The notes under the pieces were generated by a model. That model did not search any database and had not been told where the DNA came from. It saw only the letters and a program-made list of their open reading frames with translations. A stretch of DNA of 64,000 nucleotides from Aphrocallistes beatrix (Eukaryota; Porifera; Hexactinellida; Sceptrulophora; Aphrocallistidae): positions 8,963,524 to 9,027,523 of the forward strand of contig OY725488.1 in the NCBI GenBank assembly GCA_963281255.1, given 5' to 3'. This document shows, piece after piece, positions 10,719 through 22,052 of the stretch (the stretch's first letter is position 1; each line of letters opens with the position of its first letter). Position numbers and translations under genes: made by a program.

Positions 10719-12198
10719 TGGATTTTTTTGGTGTTCTGGTTGTCTTTGGAGATTAATTAGTGAAACCTCCTCTCATTTCTTCTATTTATACAAACCGACT
10801 AACCTCTCCACTCACTAGCTCCAGCATTTGACACATTCTGCATAAATTTACGCTTGTATGTACTGCTAGCCATTTCATTTGTAAAGCAAAAATCTATTAT
10901 AATTAACTGTTCATTTACTTTTTGCATTTAAATATTTTTATTGATTTTAATTATGATTAAGCTATACATTGTTACATTTATTGGGATGGGTTTACAGGAA
11001 TTTTTATAAAAAAATAAGTCATAAAGGATATTAGTAAATATATATATGTATATATATATATATATGATTGAGACAAAATTTAGTTTGAATAAAGACATAT
11101 TTTTATTTCCTTGGAAGAACCGAGTCGACCTATTTATCGTGTTCTAATATTTAATCAAGAAAATGAAATGTCAGAATGCTGCGTAATAATGATGACTTAG
11201 CATTTATCTAAAATCGTATAAATAGGGTGTAAATCTACATACACAACCACAACCTTACAAAATTCATCTTTTAACCTCCTGCTAGGAGAGGAATTACGGC
11301 CAGACACTTGTCTAGAACTCTTGACCTATACTAGTTAATCTGCTCGAAAATCTAATTGTGATATTATAGCAAGCCCAACAAAATGATAGCTATCTTTGGT
11401 TGTGGAGAGGTGTGTGCGATCCATGAGAAAATACGATTATAAAATGGGAGTCTTGGCTTTCATATTAACATTTCGAGCTGGAACATTGAATTTTACTGGA
11501 GAAATCGGCTCCAAAAGACGAAAACCCGAACTCACTATAAACTCAACTCATTGTGGTTAACAATGTCTACTATGCACACTTCCAAAGTCTATGTTTTTAG
11601 TAGAGACTATAAGCAAAAATTTTACTAGCATCAATGGCCTACTATTCGCACAACTTGATAAAGATTGGATTTGCATAAAAATTTCCAAGCTATCGTTTGC
11701 ATTTAGAAAATTTGTTGATAGTATGCAGGAATTATCTTTGTGATTTCAACTATTATGAGTACTTCTAAACACGGCGAAAATATTCAGAAAATTTTGACCG
11801 ATTTATTTATCAGCATTTTAACCACAATCACACATTCAATATGTCGATCTTCTATGAAAATTTAATGTGGTATATAGAACTAGACACAACCGTATTATTT
11901 TTCATTAGAATTATGCAATCATAATCAAAATACCCTTGCAATGCATGTCTATGCAACTTGATAGATTCCAACTAAAAGACTACAAAATTATATTCCCGAC
12001 TATTTCAACTTTGACACTTTTAATATCGGAGATTTTTATATGGTCAAAGAAATAAACCCGGTAGGATTTGTACCTAAGGCCGCCCGAAACAAATATACGA
12101 TTGTAACTGTACTAAGTTCAAACTAACATCATGTCTCATTATTTTTTTTGTTATTAGAGGACCAAGTATATTTCTCTCTGGTTGGCAACTATATTTTA
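10719..12198. other. AT-rich spacer
   Basis: It contains a TA microsatellite at about 11038-11066. I see no gene, no clear repeat family and no RNA gene. Confidence 0.5.
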
Positions 12199-12797
12199 TA
12201 AAGGTTAACTAACATTCGGTGAAATGGGTCAGTTAATGATATCTCAATTTTTGCAAAATTTCAAAAGAAACTTGTTTTGGGCAATTAAACTAGGAAAACT
12301 TCCTTATTCACCTAAAGCTATATTTGGGGGTTTGGGGTATGAAAATCTTCACATGGACAACTTGCAAACGGATCATGTGAGTTTTCATGCTATCTTGATT
12401 CTCTTGACGAGAATTGTCTCAGCTTCACATCAGCTGAATCGAGATAGGAGGGTTTTTGCGAGATAACTTATGGTGTTTTAAAGTTGAAAACCGAGGAAAG
12501 TGGCATTACACCATAACTGGCGAAAACTCTTGTCTCAATTATCTCGAGCAGCTGAGGTGGAAGCTGAGAAAATTCTGCGTCGTTTCCCGTTAAGAGAATC
12601 AGGATAGCATAAAAACTCGCTGAGTTATGCTCCAAGAAAGGAATGAAATTTTGAAAGATTTTGATTTTGACACCCAAAAGCTCCCTTCAGGGGCTTTTGG
12701 GTTTTAGGTGGAGGATAGATATTAACTAGTTCTTTACCCAAAACATGACTTTTTTAAAATTTTCAACATCGACCCATTTCACCGAATTTTAACCTTA
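12199..12797. repeat. Foldback element of about 600 bp
   Basis: The left end 'aaggttaactaacattcggtgaaatgggtca' is matched by the complement of the right end 'cgacccatttcaccgaattttaacctt'. Inside, text such as 'gctatcttgattctcttgacg' and 'gcgagataacttatggtg' recurs inverted, so almost the whole element folds on itself around about 12485. The small ORFs here are by-products. Non-autonomous TIR element by inference. Confidence 0.7.
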
Positions 12798-13551
12798 GTC
12801 AATTCATTAACTGAACCAACTACAACCTTTCCTTTGTTTCGAGATCTTTTCAGCTCGGGCCGTTGATTTAAATGGGCAGTTTGACATGTTAAATCTGCTG
12901 AAATTGGAATATTCTCCTCATGATCCAGAGTGAAGAACAGAGCATGGCCGCCTACCTCCACCTCCCATTTATCTAAACTATATTAATAGTTTAATAGTCT
13001 CTGAGAGATATAAACAAAAGAATCCACATAACAGTCTGAGACAACACAGGATGAGATATGGAATAATCTTGTTTTCTTGGAGTTTGCTGATTACAAGAAT
13101 GCTTGCAATGACAAAATACTGAAAGTATTATTTTTGGCCTTAATTGAAAATTATTATTTAATTAATTAATTAAATAATTAATTACCTCAAGTATATACCT
13201 TCCTAGACAATGGCGCAATCGGATAGGCTTTGCTCATCCATATGCAGGCCTCACTATAGTATTACTGCATCTTCTGCATAACACAGTATTTTCTATATAA
13301 AGCAGCATTGGTAGTAGCAACCAGAACGGCTATCGTAGGAGGTGCAAAATCTCGAAGTCATAATCCAGCATCGCTTGAGGTCAAGGGGTTACTTTGGTGC
13401 TAACTTGGTACCAGTTTATCTTATCTCATGTACGATACCAGACACGTTTGAATAAGGAAGATATGCTCGAACTTGAGATATACGAGATGCCTTCACGTTC
13501 ACGGGATAAACAAGAAGATTCACATCGTCAGAGAAGCAAAAGAATATATCG

Positions 13552-13595
13552 ATTTTTATAGTATCATAGATACATATCTATGATACTATAAAAAT
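13552..13595. repeat. Perfect short palindrome
   Basis: Two exact 20-bp arms, 13552-13571 and 13576-13595, enclose a 4-base loop. It could form a cruciform or an RNA hairpin. No neighbouring gene explains it. Confidence 0.85.
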
Positions 13596-13856
13596 GTGAC
13601 ATTTATCCTAATACCCAACTTATATATTTATCTCAGAGCATCGCTTCTGATCAAGATTGTCCTTGGAATAGCACCCTTCATAGATGTTTCGTATTCTTGC
13701 TGCAATTTATCAATTCCGGCATCTGGACTTTAAGCATTCGTTTCTTTTTTTCGCGTTGCGCATTGTTTTACTGGCTCATTTTCTTGATCTTACGAAGTAC
13801 TGTTGCTTTCACAGATCTGCAAGAATTTTCGCAGAGCTCATCTACAACGCAAATCA

Positions 13857-13968
13857 AATGGCAGTGTCGGTAGAAATTTACTGGTAACATAATCCTATTT
13901 CTATAAACATCTATCCTACGCTAAAAATGGTATCATGTTACTGTCAAATTTCTAGCGACACTGCCACT
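13857..13968. repeat. Short TIR element (MITE-like)
   Basis: The left 'atggcagtgtcggtagaaattt' pairs with the right 'aaatttctagcgacactgccac', giving arms of about 33 bp with few mismatches around a spacer of about 45 bp. Confidence 0.6.
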
Positions 13969-15273
13969 TAACGTATGCACATGTAATTCCACTTTTGTTC
14001 TGTATTATTGATGCGCTACAATACAAACAACTTGTTTATGCTGATGTCTCGAATGTCAATTTATTTGGTTGTAATTTTGTACATTAATTATTTCTATTAA
14101 TAAATATATGATGCTTTTAAGTAAGTTCAAATTAAGATGGGTTATCAAACTTTTACGTGGGTTTTTCTTTCAGAAACTTTCAAATGCGTTGTCTTCCGCA
14201 GCCGCCGAGCCCAAGGGGACTCCACTCCTTCCCGTATGTACCCGGGCATTAGGCCTAATACAACATTTAAGTCTGAGCTCCCCAGATTACCTCAGATTCA
14301 CTTACGATCCCCAAAGTCCGGCGCCCTAATTCGGTTAATTTTTATAAAATAAGTTCGAATACGATGTTTAACAATTTTTCTAAATTTCTCAAACAATAAT
14401 CAGTAAGTGATCTTAGAGAGTTTCCCTCAATCAGGGACGCCGAACTTTGGGAATGATTAGCCAATTGATGGGGCTTCCAGGCACACATCTAAACGTATTT
14501 CGTCTATGGACCATCTTCAAATCCATGTGGGGCTCAAGCCTAATTAACAATGCCCAAATGTTCTATAATTCACTCAGGAAGCAACGACACGACCATCATT
14601 CCTAATATAATTATCATTTTCGCAAAGGCAGAGCAATAAATTGTAGTTATGTCTTCGTCTATTCATATTTGGTCGAAAGATTCCTGCAACAGCTGAGCAG
14701 TAGTCATCCTACTGCTCATATGAAACTATTGATATTTCTTGATCTCAAATCGAGTACCCCATCTCCGCCACATGTTCTCACATGGTTGAGTAATGTACCT
14801 GAATACAAGTTTTCTAAGTGCAGAACCCAGCTGCACAGCAGAATTTAAAGTTCTGAATATTTTGAATATTTAGTTTTAACACTTATTTTCAATATCTCAA
14901 CTTGACCTCAGTCTTCGTTTGACAATTCTGTCTAAATTACATTATGGAGCTGAAACAAGTCCTGATTTCTCCGAAACTCTATTATGTTTTTCAACGGTAG
15001 TATCAACAGTTGCAAGTTCACATACTATTCCCTTTTTTAGAGATTTTCACATTACCTTCATATATAACGCAAATAAGAAAATCATCATTTTACCAGTTGG
15101 ACTCTTATTATAGATTCGGCTGTGATACCAACTGCTCCGCGAGAGCACTCGTCACAGCGATTAGACTAATACGGTCATTCCATAATTGTCTAATTGCTGC
15201 TATGACAACGCATGAGAAATAAGATAGTACATCACAGCCACTAATCTCGCTATGCTACTGGTCTGGACAATTC
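13969..15273. other. Spacer without a supported gene
   Basis: It contains GC-richer repeat remnants near 14190-14330 and 14420-14460 that share text such as 'cggcgccc' with the hAT-like element at 7415-8567. The short ORFs here have no family resemblance and are not called. Confidence 0.4.
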
Positions 15274-15882
15274 CTAAGAGACGTCTTTCTTCTGTTTGTG
15301 TTTACGCCTCTTTTTGTTTGCATCCATCAGCCCCTCCACTGCTAGGATTCCATCTTTAGTTCTGTTTACATTTCGAACCACAAAATCGACCCCTTCTCCC
15401 ACATCAGGGACAGTTGCCCCCTCTTCGAGCTCGACGGACGCGTTGAAGCATCCGTACACCAGACATGCGACCCTGCCCTCCCACACCTTCGTAACCGTCC
15501 CCCTTAATCTGTCCCCTGGCTGTGGGGAGAATGCGTAGTACTTCACACTCAGATTGATCAGTACGTAACCGCTATCCAGCACTCGAGGGTCCCCGTCCAC
15601 TTTCAGTTCATCGAACGAGAGAACAACGCCTTGTAGCACTTCATTGTACTTCAGCAGTTGTCTCTTAGCGTGCATGGCTATGCCTTCTGTAGGGTCACTG
15701 AGATCTAGTGGAGAGAGGCTCAACTTCTCTTTGACACGGAATTCTTTTATGCCTCCTATCTTCCCTGTTAGGTATTGCTCGCTTCCTCTCTTGCGGGGAG
15801 TCGTTTCTTTTTGTGTCTGACTTCTGTCGTCACAAAATGAACTCGAACTGTTGGAGTTCTCATGTTCATTCCAATCTGCCAT
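15274..15882 (-). CDS. POLR1F: RNA polymerase I subunit RPA43 homologue
   Basis: The 202-residue product resembles the core of RPA43 (POLR1F/TWISTNB), which with RPA14-type partners forms the Pol I stalk and recruits RRN3. The SHS2-like segment reads 'KYNEVLQGVVLSFDELKV', followed by 'INLSVKYYAFSPQPGDRLRGTV' (partly quoted). The OB-fold contains CLVYGCFNASV, the strongest family signature (residues about 145-155). The lysine-rich tail (KKRRKHKQKK) is a likely nuclear localisation signal. It is shorter than human RPA43 (338), lacking much of the C-terminal extension. Single exon; start is the first Met in frame. Confidence 0.85.
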   Translation of the reverse strand: MADWNEHENSNSSSSFCDDRSQTQKETTPRKRGSEQYLTGKIGGIKEFRVKEKLSLSPLDLSDPTEGIAMHAKRQLLKYNEVLQGVVLSFDELKVDGDPRVLDSGYVLINLSVKYYAFSPQPGDRLRGTVTKVWEGRVACLVYGCFNASVELEEGATVPDVGEGVDFVVRNVNRTKDGILAVEGLMDANKKRRKHKQKKDVS

Positions 15883-16057
15883 ATTAGTAACTAGATATCA
15901 TCCATTCGGTATATGGGCATTAAACAAATATCGACATACCGTGACAATCTGGACATTGTGTCTAGCACTTAGGAATGAAAATATCGAATAAATAATAACA
16001 GACGGTTATTAATTTCCTCCATATTTTCTACCTGAGTAAAGATTGTAACCATTCCAG

Positions 16058-16190
16058 GGCATGCCTAATTTACGGGACGGGACGGGATAGTCCCGTAAAA
16101 TCTAGGTACCTAATTTACGGGACGGGACGAGTTAAGATGCCTAATTTACGGGACGGGATGCCGTCCCGTCCCGTAAATTAGGCATACCCC
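16058..16190. mobile_element. Miniature hAT-like element made of GGGAC repeats
   Basis: An exact 8-bp duplication, cattccag, flanks the 133-bp body (16050-16057 and 16191-16198). The body carries three direct copies of 'cctaatttacgggacggga' (from 16064, 16109 and 16140) and one inverted copy at 16162-16183. The ends are inverted ('ggcatgcctaa' and 'ttaggcatacccc'). Confidence 0.7.
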
Positions 16191-16531
16191 CATTCCAGTG
16201 ATTTGAGGAATGGGAAGGGGCAATGGTTTGCTTCAAACCATTCCCTAGGCGGAAAGCACTCAATGGAGGGAAGCGCTCATTCGTTCGAGGATATGTGCTA
16301 TGTGCGTAATACTGAAGCAAAATCCACTGTGAAAAGAGTGGAAAATGCTGTGGGAACTTAACAATCTTGAAAGTATTTAAGATTCGGGTAAGCACTAATA
16401 GCCAAGTATCAATATTTGAATGTATCAATATTTGAAAAAAAGAAATGTCCCTTTAACTTAAGGTTTTCTTTTGTAAAGGTGAAAATATTTTACGTATAAA
16501 TCGCGAAATTACACTTTACTACTTTACGCAT

Positions 16532-17073
16532 CCTTACTATTAAAACTCGATTATTGTTTGTGTATGTGTGTGTGTATATATATATGTAACGAATTGATTG
16601 AAGAAACTGCCAGGCACAGAAAGCTGATTTTTGGCATGTGGAAGTCTTTTGGCTATGGCTCCAGTAAGTTCTGAGCTCAGACCAAAATGTCGACTCATCA
16701 TGGAATTATGACGTCATTGTCACATTTTTAAAAGTTAAGCAATACAGTTATTCGAGCATAACTCAGCCATTATAGGAGATAGAAGGCTAAAATTTTAATA
16801 GAATCTGTATATTAACATATTCCACATATGGTACAACTCTCATATGATGACTCATCACTCTGTTATGACGTCATCATTACTCATCAAAAATTTTAAAAAT
16901 TGACAAATTCGGTCATTTTTCGTGCGAAATCGATTATACCAGTAGGACAGACATATTTAGAGATGTTATCTCCCTTATAATTAACCAATGTAACCCCAGG
17001 CGACCGAAGGGAGCCTCCGGCGGACACAAAGTGTCCGCCAGCCGCGCAGCGCAAGCAAGCGAAGCGCGCTTGT
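16532..17073 (+). repeat. Family B dispersed element, copy 2
   Basis: A complete-looking copy. The left end is 'ccttactattaaaactcgattattg', then a TA/TG microsatellite, 'gtaacgaattgattgaagaaactg', and the right end 'gcaagcaagcgaagcgcgcttgt'. It contains CRE sites TGACGTCA at 16709-16716 and 16866-16873 and an AP-1 site TGACTCA at 16848-16854. Confidence 0.75.
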
Positions 17074-17352
17074 CATCTTAAAGTAGCAATGCGTTTCACC
17101 AAAGTTTTTTAATACCTCCAATTATACTATCTAGTTCTTGTCCAGGTTTTTTATATACGATTATGTCCAGGAAAGGAAAGTTTTTTTCGGAAGAAATGTC
17201 AAAATGTCCAGGTTTTGGATAAATTCCTCAGGCCCCTGGCACCCTACTTCAACTGATATTCAAACTAGATCTGAAATATATTAATTATATGTGTCTATCT
17301 ATATATAACAACAATCCAGAACCTATGGAATTAATGTGTACACTATTACTCG

Positions 17353-17563
17353 AATCGTAGCCAGCCCTCGAATAATCCCCCCCCCCAAAGAGGGTGTAAA
17401 AATCTTTTGCTACCCCTTAGAATAAAGTTTTGTTATAAATGCTTCCCTCCATCATTTAAACACCCATTGATCATTGACTCATTGAAGATTAATATTTCAT
17501 CTGGTGGTAAATGGAGCTAAAAAATAATAATCTCCCCGGCTACTAATATTCGAGGATTTGCAG
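17353..17563. repeat. TIR element, family T, copy 1
   Basis: It is bounded by 'ccctcgaataatccccc' and 'ccccggctactaatattcgag', which are inverted relatives. The copy at 57868-58007 shares 'ctcgaataatgccccc', 'ggtggtaaatgg' and 'actaatattcgag'. It lies just upstream of CEP152. Confidence 0.55.
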
Positions 17564-17660
17564 TATTTCAATGTATATAAGCGTATATTTCATCTTGAAA
17601 CAAGCCAGAATAAAACAGTTGCTTCTACGTAGATATAAGCAGTAGCGAGAGAAGTGTCTT

Positions 17661-20600
17661 ATGTCGCACTTGAATCTCGAGGCTGTGCTCGGGCTGGATC
17701 AGCTTGAATACGAGCAAGAAAAGGCGCGCGCAGAGGAAGAGCGCACGAGGGAACAAGAGTTGAAGGAAATCCTGGCACGAGAGCTGCCAGAGGACCTCCT
17801 GGACGACCTCTCCGATACCTCTTCAGAGGTGTCAGAGATCATAGAGGACCCCATCCCACAGTTAGTAGGCCACCCAACTCACCACCTGAGGGTGGAGGGC
17901 ATAAGCAGGAATACCCCCAGACCCCAGCAACCCGACTCACACTCCCAGCTAGACGAACAGTTCTTTCACAGCAGCCAAATCCTGGTCTCGACACCTAACC
18001 CCCCTAAGGAGGCCTCCTTGGCCCCAACCACCAAGGAGTCCCTAGCGGAGACCGCCCCCTTGTCCCAGGGTGCAGGGGGGGAGGAGCTGCTCCGACTGAG
18101 GATTCTGAATGAAGCCCGGGCCAGCGAGATCCGGTCCCTCCAGATCCAGATGCAGCAGCTGCAGGCGGAGTACAGACTCCAGGTGTCACAGCTGTCCGCG
18201 GAGGTTATGACGCAGAGGGAGGACATCTCCATCAGCTCGCAGCACCTGAGAGAGTCGCAGACGCAGGCGGGCCTGTCTCACGCACAGCTGACAGAGCTGG
18301 AGAGGAAGCTGGCGCAATCGGAACGACAGTGCGAGGCCCTGCGAGGAGAGAACCTGCGCATGAGTGAAGAGCTCCAGAACGCGCTCACCCACCTGGACAA
18401 CTGCAAATCCCAGCTGGAGACTCTCTGCAAGGCCGACGTGATCGACCGGCTGAGGGAGCAGCACCTGAGTCTGATCCAGCAGAGCGAGACGGACCACCTG
18501 GTGGAGGTGCGCGAGGTGCGAGAGGAAATGGAGGCGGTGACCCACAGCTACCAGGAGACCATCCGCCAGATGGACGCAGACCTGCTCGAGCAGAGGCAGG
18601 CGTCCCTGCAGGAGACCGACCGGCTGATCGGAGAGCTCCGGATGAACCGGGGTCTGCTGGAGCAGCTGAGAGTGGAAGCGGGCGAGAGCGAACTGAGAGC
18701 GCGAGTGGAGCGGCTAGAGAGCGAGATGAGTGAGGGAAGACAGAGGGAGTGCCAGCTGGAGGATGAGAAGAGACAGCTGGAGCTCATGCTGGGAGGTCTC
18801 AGGAACAGATGCAGCGAAGCGGAGAGGGAGAACGATCGGGTCTGTGCGGAGAGGGACGAGACCGCGAGGGAATGGATGGAGAAGGCTAGCGAGGGGGAGG
18901 CAGACCGGAAGGAGAGTCTGGAGAAGTGCCGGGCCGCCTGTCTCCAGCTGCACGAGGAGAGTTGCAACCGTCTGAGACAGAAATCCGCCCAGGAGCAGCG
19001 GCTGCTGAAGGAGCTGCACGAGCGCGAGAAGGAGCGGCTGTGCGGGGAGGTGGACGGCTTGAAGCGGGGCCTGGCGGAGAGCGGGGAGAGGGTCTCTGTC
19101 CTGGAGACAGCCGCGTCCGAGAAGGAGGCCCGGGTGCTGGAGCTGGGGGGCGAGCTGGCTGAGAGAGAGCGGACTCTGCGAGAAAAGGAGACCTGTGAAA
19201 AGAAAGAAGCTGACTCGGCTGCTACTCTCCAGGCGTCCGAGGTGCTAGAGGAGCAGGTGGAGGCGAGAGAGGCGTGGCGCTACCAGGGCGAGCTCAGGAA
19301 CCAGTGGCACGAGTGGAGCCGTGCGGCCGACCGGGAGAAGAAAGACCTGGCCGCGTCACACGACGTCGTGGTGAAGAAGTACCAGCTCGAAATCTCGCAC
19401 CTGAGAGAGCACATCTCGAACCTGGAGAGCGAACTCTCCGAGACTGTCTCAGCTCAGAAGCCACAGAGGGAGCCACACACGCCTTCGGAGACGCGTGCGG
19501 AGATATACAACTACACCCTGGAGGCTGTGCACGACGCGTTTACAGAGGTGTTAGGCACCCGTGAGCTCACTGAGGCCCTCCCATCCCCTCTACACCTCCC
19601 ACTCGCCGAGTACTCGCCCACAGAGACGACCGGCGCTTCCGAGTTCCCATCCCTCCTTTCCTCATACCTGCAGCAGACGCTGCTGAGCGTCGTACAGCCG
19701 CTCTGTGCTGAGAAGCGGGCCGCCGTTAGCTCAGCGGACCGACTCAGCAGCGAGCAGAGTAGTCGCGTGCAGGAGGCCGTGACTCAAGCTCTGAGGCACG
19801 CCAAGCAGCAGTACCTCAAGTCCTTCTCCGACCTGAAGGCCTCCCTCAACGCCAAGTTCTCCGAGAAGATGGCCGGGCTGAATGGGACGTGGGACCAGGA
19901 GCGGATCACTCTGAGCGAGGAGCTGGACGAGAGTAGAGAGGCGTGCCAGCTGTTGAGGAGGAGAGTGAGGGAATGTGAGCACGAGTCAGAGGTGGTGGGA
20001 AAGAAACAGGTGGAACAGCTGTCTCTGCTCAAGCAGAAGTTATCAGACACAGATACGGATATGGAGATCTGGCATGACGAGAAGAATTCACTGAGTGAGG
20101 AGCTAGAGAGGAGTACTGAGGCGTGCCAGCAGCTGATCAAGAAAATTAAGGATATGAATTCAGCTGCTGAGAAGGAGAAGAAACGGCATCTAGAAGAGCT
20201 GTCCCTTCTCAAGCAACAGCTGAGAGAAACGGACACTCTACTCCAGGAGCGAACTCTGCTGAGTGAGGAACTCGATGCGAGTAAAGAGGTCTGTAGGCAA
20301 CTGAAGAAAAAGCTGAGAGATCTAGAATCTGCATCGGAAAAAGAGAAAAGGAAACAGATTGAAGAACTGTCATTGCTCAAACAAAAGCTTTCCGTCACTG
20401 GTGCAGATGCTGAGGTTTGGCATCACGAGAGGATTGCACTGCAGGCAGACCTGGAAAGAAGTAGTGAGGCCTACCTACAGCTGAAACCCAGACTGGAGGA
20501 GTGTGAGCTAGCCTCAGAGAGAGAGAAAAGAAAGCAGATGGAACAGCTGTCTCTCCTGAAACAGAAAATAACCGAAACAGAGGTCGCACACAAAAAATCA

Positions 20601-20900
20601 GTGCAAGCACTGCGTCAGAAATTCAAAAAACAGATCAGGGAAACCAGGGATGCGAGTTTCCAGGCTGACGCTGTTGATAAGCGCTACAAAGAACTGTTTG
20701 AGCGAGCATTGACCAATCTTCGCCGGGAAACCGAAGGGCTGATGAAGAAAAAGCTAGCGATTATTGAGGAATCGAGAAGGGTGGAACTTGAGAATACTAA
20801 GAAAATGGTTGAGAATAACGATCACTTCCTGAGACGGTGCAAACAAGTGATGGATTCGGGCAAGAAACAAACGATCCAGGACTACCACAGCTCGACTTAG
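17661..20900 (+). CDS. CEP152: CEP152 (Asterless) centriole scaffold
   Basis: A single-exon frame of 1079 residues, almost all coiled coil. CEP152/Asterless rings the proximal centriole, binds PLK4 through an acidic N-terminus and recruits it for centriole duplication. The N-terminal segment LKEILARELPEDLLDDLSD (residues 32-50) and the acidic stretch after it match the equivalent segment of CEP152. A C-terminal 'HFLRRCKQVMDSGKK' resembles the conserved end of the vertebrate coiled-coil region. It is shorter than human CEP152 (about 1700), having no long C-terminal tail. Residues about 740-990 contain four or five internally repeated blocks (EQLSLLKQK-type) suggesting tandem expansion of the coil. 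AATAAA at 21177-21182 could be its polyadenylation signal. Confidence 0.78.
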   Translation: MSHLNLEAVLGLDQLEYEQEKARAEEERTREQELKEILARELPEDLLDDLSDTSSEVSEIIEDPIPQLVGHPTHHLRVEGISRNTPRPQQPDSHSQLDEQFFHSSQILVSTPNPPKEASLAPTTKESLAETAPLSQGAGGEELLRLRILNEARASEIRSLQIQMQQLQAEYRLQVSQLSAEVMTQREDISISSQHLRESQTQAGLSHAQLTELERKLAQSERQCEALRGENLRMSEELQNALTHLDNCKSQLETLCKADVIDRLREQHLSLIQQSETDHLVEVREVREEMEAVTHSYQETIRQMDADLLEQRQASLQETDRLIGELRMNRGLLEQLRVEAGESELRARVERLESEMSEGRQRECQLEDEKRQLELMLGGLRNRCSEAERENDRVCAERDETAREWMEKASEGEADRKESLEKCRAACLQLHEESCNRLRQKSAQEQRLLKELHEREKERLCGEVDGLKRGLAESGERVSVLETAASEKEARVLELGGELAERERTLREKETCEKKEADSAATLQASEVLEEQVEAREAWRYQGELRNQWHEWSRAADREKKDLAASHDVVVKKYQLEISHLREHISNLESELSETVSAQKPQREPHTPSETRAEIYNYTLEAVHDAFTEVLGTRELTEALPSPLHLPLAEYSPTETTGASEFPSLLSSYLQQTLLSVVQPLCAEKRAAVSSADRLSSEQSSRVQEAVTQALRHAKQQYLKSFSDLKASLNAKFSEKMAGLNGTWDQERITLSEELDESREACQLLRRRVRECEHESEVVGKKQVEQLSLLKQKLSDTDTDMEIWHDEKNSLSEELERSTEACQQLIKKIKDMNSAAEKEKKRHLEELSLLKQQLRETDTLLQERTLLSEELDASKEVCRQLKKKLRDLESASEKEKRKQIEELSLLKQKLSVTGADAEVWHHERIALQADLERSSEAYLQLKPRLEECELASEREKRKQMEQLSLLKQKITETEVAHKKSVQALRQKFKKQIRETRDASFQADAVDKRYKELFERALTNLRRETEGLMKKKLAIIEESRRVELENTKKMVENNDHFLRRCKQVMDSGKKQTIQDYHSST

Positions 20901-21554
20901 GCCGTGAAAGCATTTTAATTACTGAACTCTAAGACTACTCACTGCATCACTCTACGGAGAAGGCTAATGGTAATTATTGAATTAGGTCAATTATTGTTAC
21001 TGTAGAATCTTAATAATTATGGAGGTGCTTATTTCAAGACGATTGGGGAGGCTGGTTCCGAACCACCTGCGCATACCATATACTCTCAGTGGTAGTCAAG
21101 GCAGGATCTACGTACATTCATGGTTTAATTAGTTCGAATCAGACTTCAGCTAAATTATTTTTAGATTAAATTTCTTAATAAAATGTTTTGAGATAAATTT
21201 CTAGACAAAATAGTGGTTTATTTTTTTGAGAATTCCTATAAAGCTTTTTAATCAAAACTCTACTTATTAATATGGAATGAATCCATTAATTCATTAAAAT
21301 GCAATTAAACAGCATTAGCAAGTCTCCACCAAATTGAATCTCTTTTAAAGAATGAATGTTTGGATTAGATAAAAGCAACTGGCATGTCCATGCACGTGGG
21401 TACAAATGCAGTTCTAACATCCGCATTTTAACATAATCCTACTGATATCCCCACGCCATATTTGCGGCTGGGAATGTGTATAAGTGGAATTTATAAGTTT
21501 TAAAAACTCTTTTTGTCGATATTTTACCATCACTATCAGCATATGTCAACGTCA
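20901..21554. other. CEP152 3' flank
   Basis: AT-rich, with a candidate polyadenylation signal at 21177-21182. No other feature seen. Confidence 0.4.
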
Positions 21555-21782
21555 TCATAGGCGTCGGAAATGGGCCCGCCGGCCCTTGGGGCCGCTACAT
21601 TCACGGCATAATACATAATACTGCCTGATACACGGTTCTAGGACTTTGGGAATGTATCGGGTAAGCTTTTACCCAGCCAGGTAGGCCCTCCGGGCGTATC
21701 CAACCCATAACCGACGATGCCGGGTAGAACCGGGCATAGTCCGGGTAGAGCCGGGTAGGGCCGGGTGGGTCCGACGCCTATG
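21555..21782. repeat. GC-rich TIR element with CCGGGTAG units
   Basis: The ends 'cataggcgtcgga' and 'tccgacgcctatg' are exact inverted repeats. The interior has a short tandem array of 'ccgggtag'-like units (about 21690-21770), sharply richer in GC than the surroundings. Confidence 0.65.
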
Positions 21783-22052
21783 AACGTCATGTATCGTACT
21801 AAAGGCAACCCAAAGAAAAAAACGAGCTTAAATTTTATGTTGTGAGGCTGTTGAAACGAATGTATGAAATCGAGCAAATCCCACAGTACATAACAACAAC
21901 AGAATATAATACTATAATTGTGTCATGGCTAGTGTAACTACAGATCGAATTGTTTGAAATCTGTAAACCAATTCAAGTACAATGCTGAACTACTCTGAAA
22001 TAAATCATAATCATCTCACTCCAATCTGATCATTCAGATCTGAGTGTCTTAA

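Noticed and set aside
15000-15222. ORFs of 60-70 codons in the spacer
   Set aside because: Composition is that of the AT-rich spacer and no family resemblance was seen.
17966-20610. Long minus-strand ORFs across CEP152
   Set aside because: Serine/leucine-rich shadows of coiled-coil codons with no domain of their own.
21040-21150. Possible tRNA-like segment ('ggttccgaacc', 'agttcgaatc')
   Set aside because: No cloverleaf could be drawn and the A box is missing.
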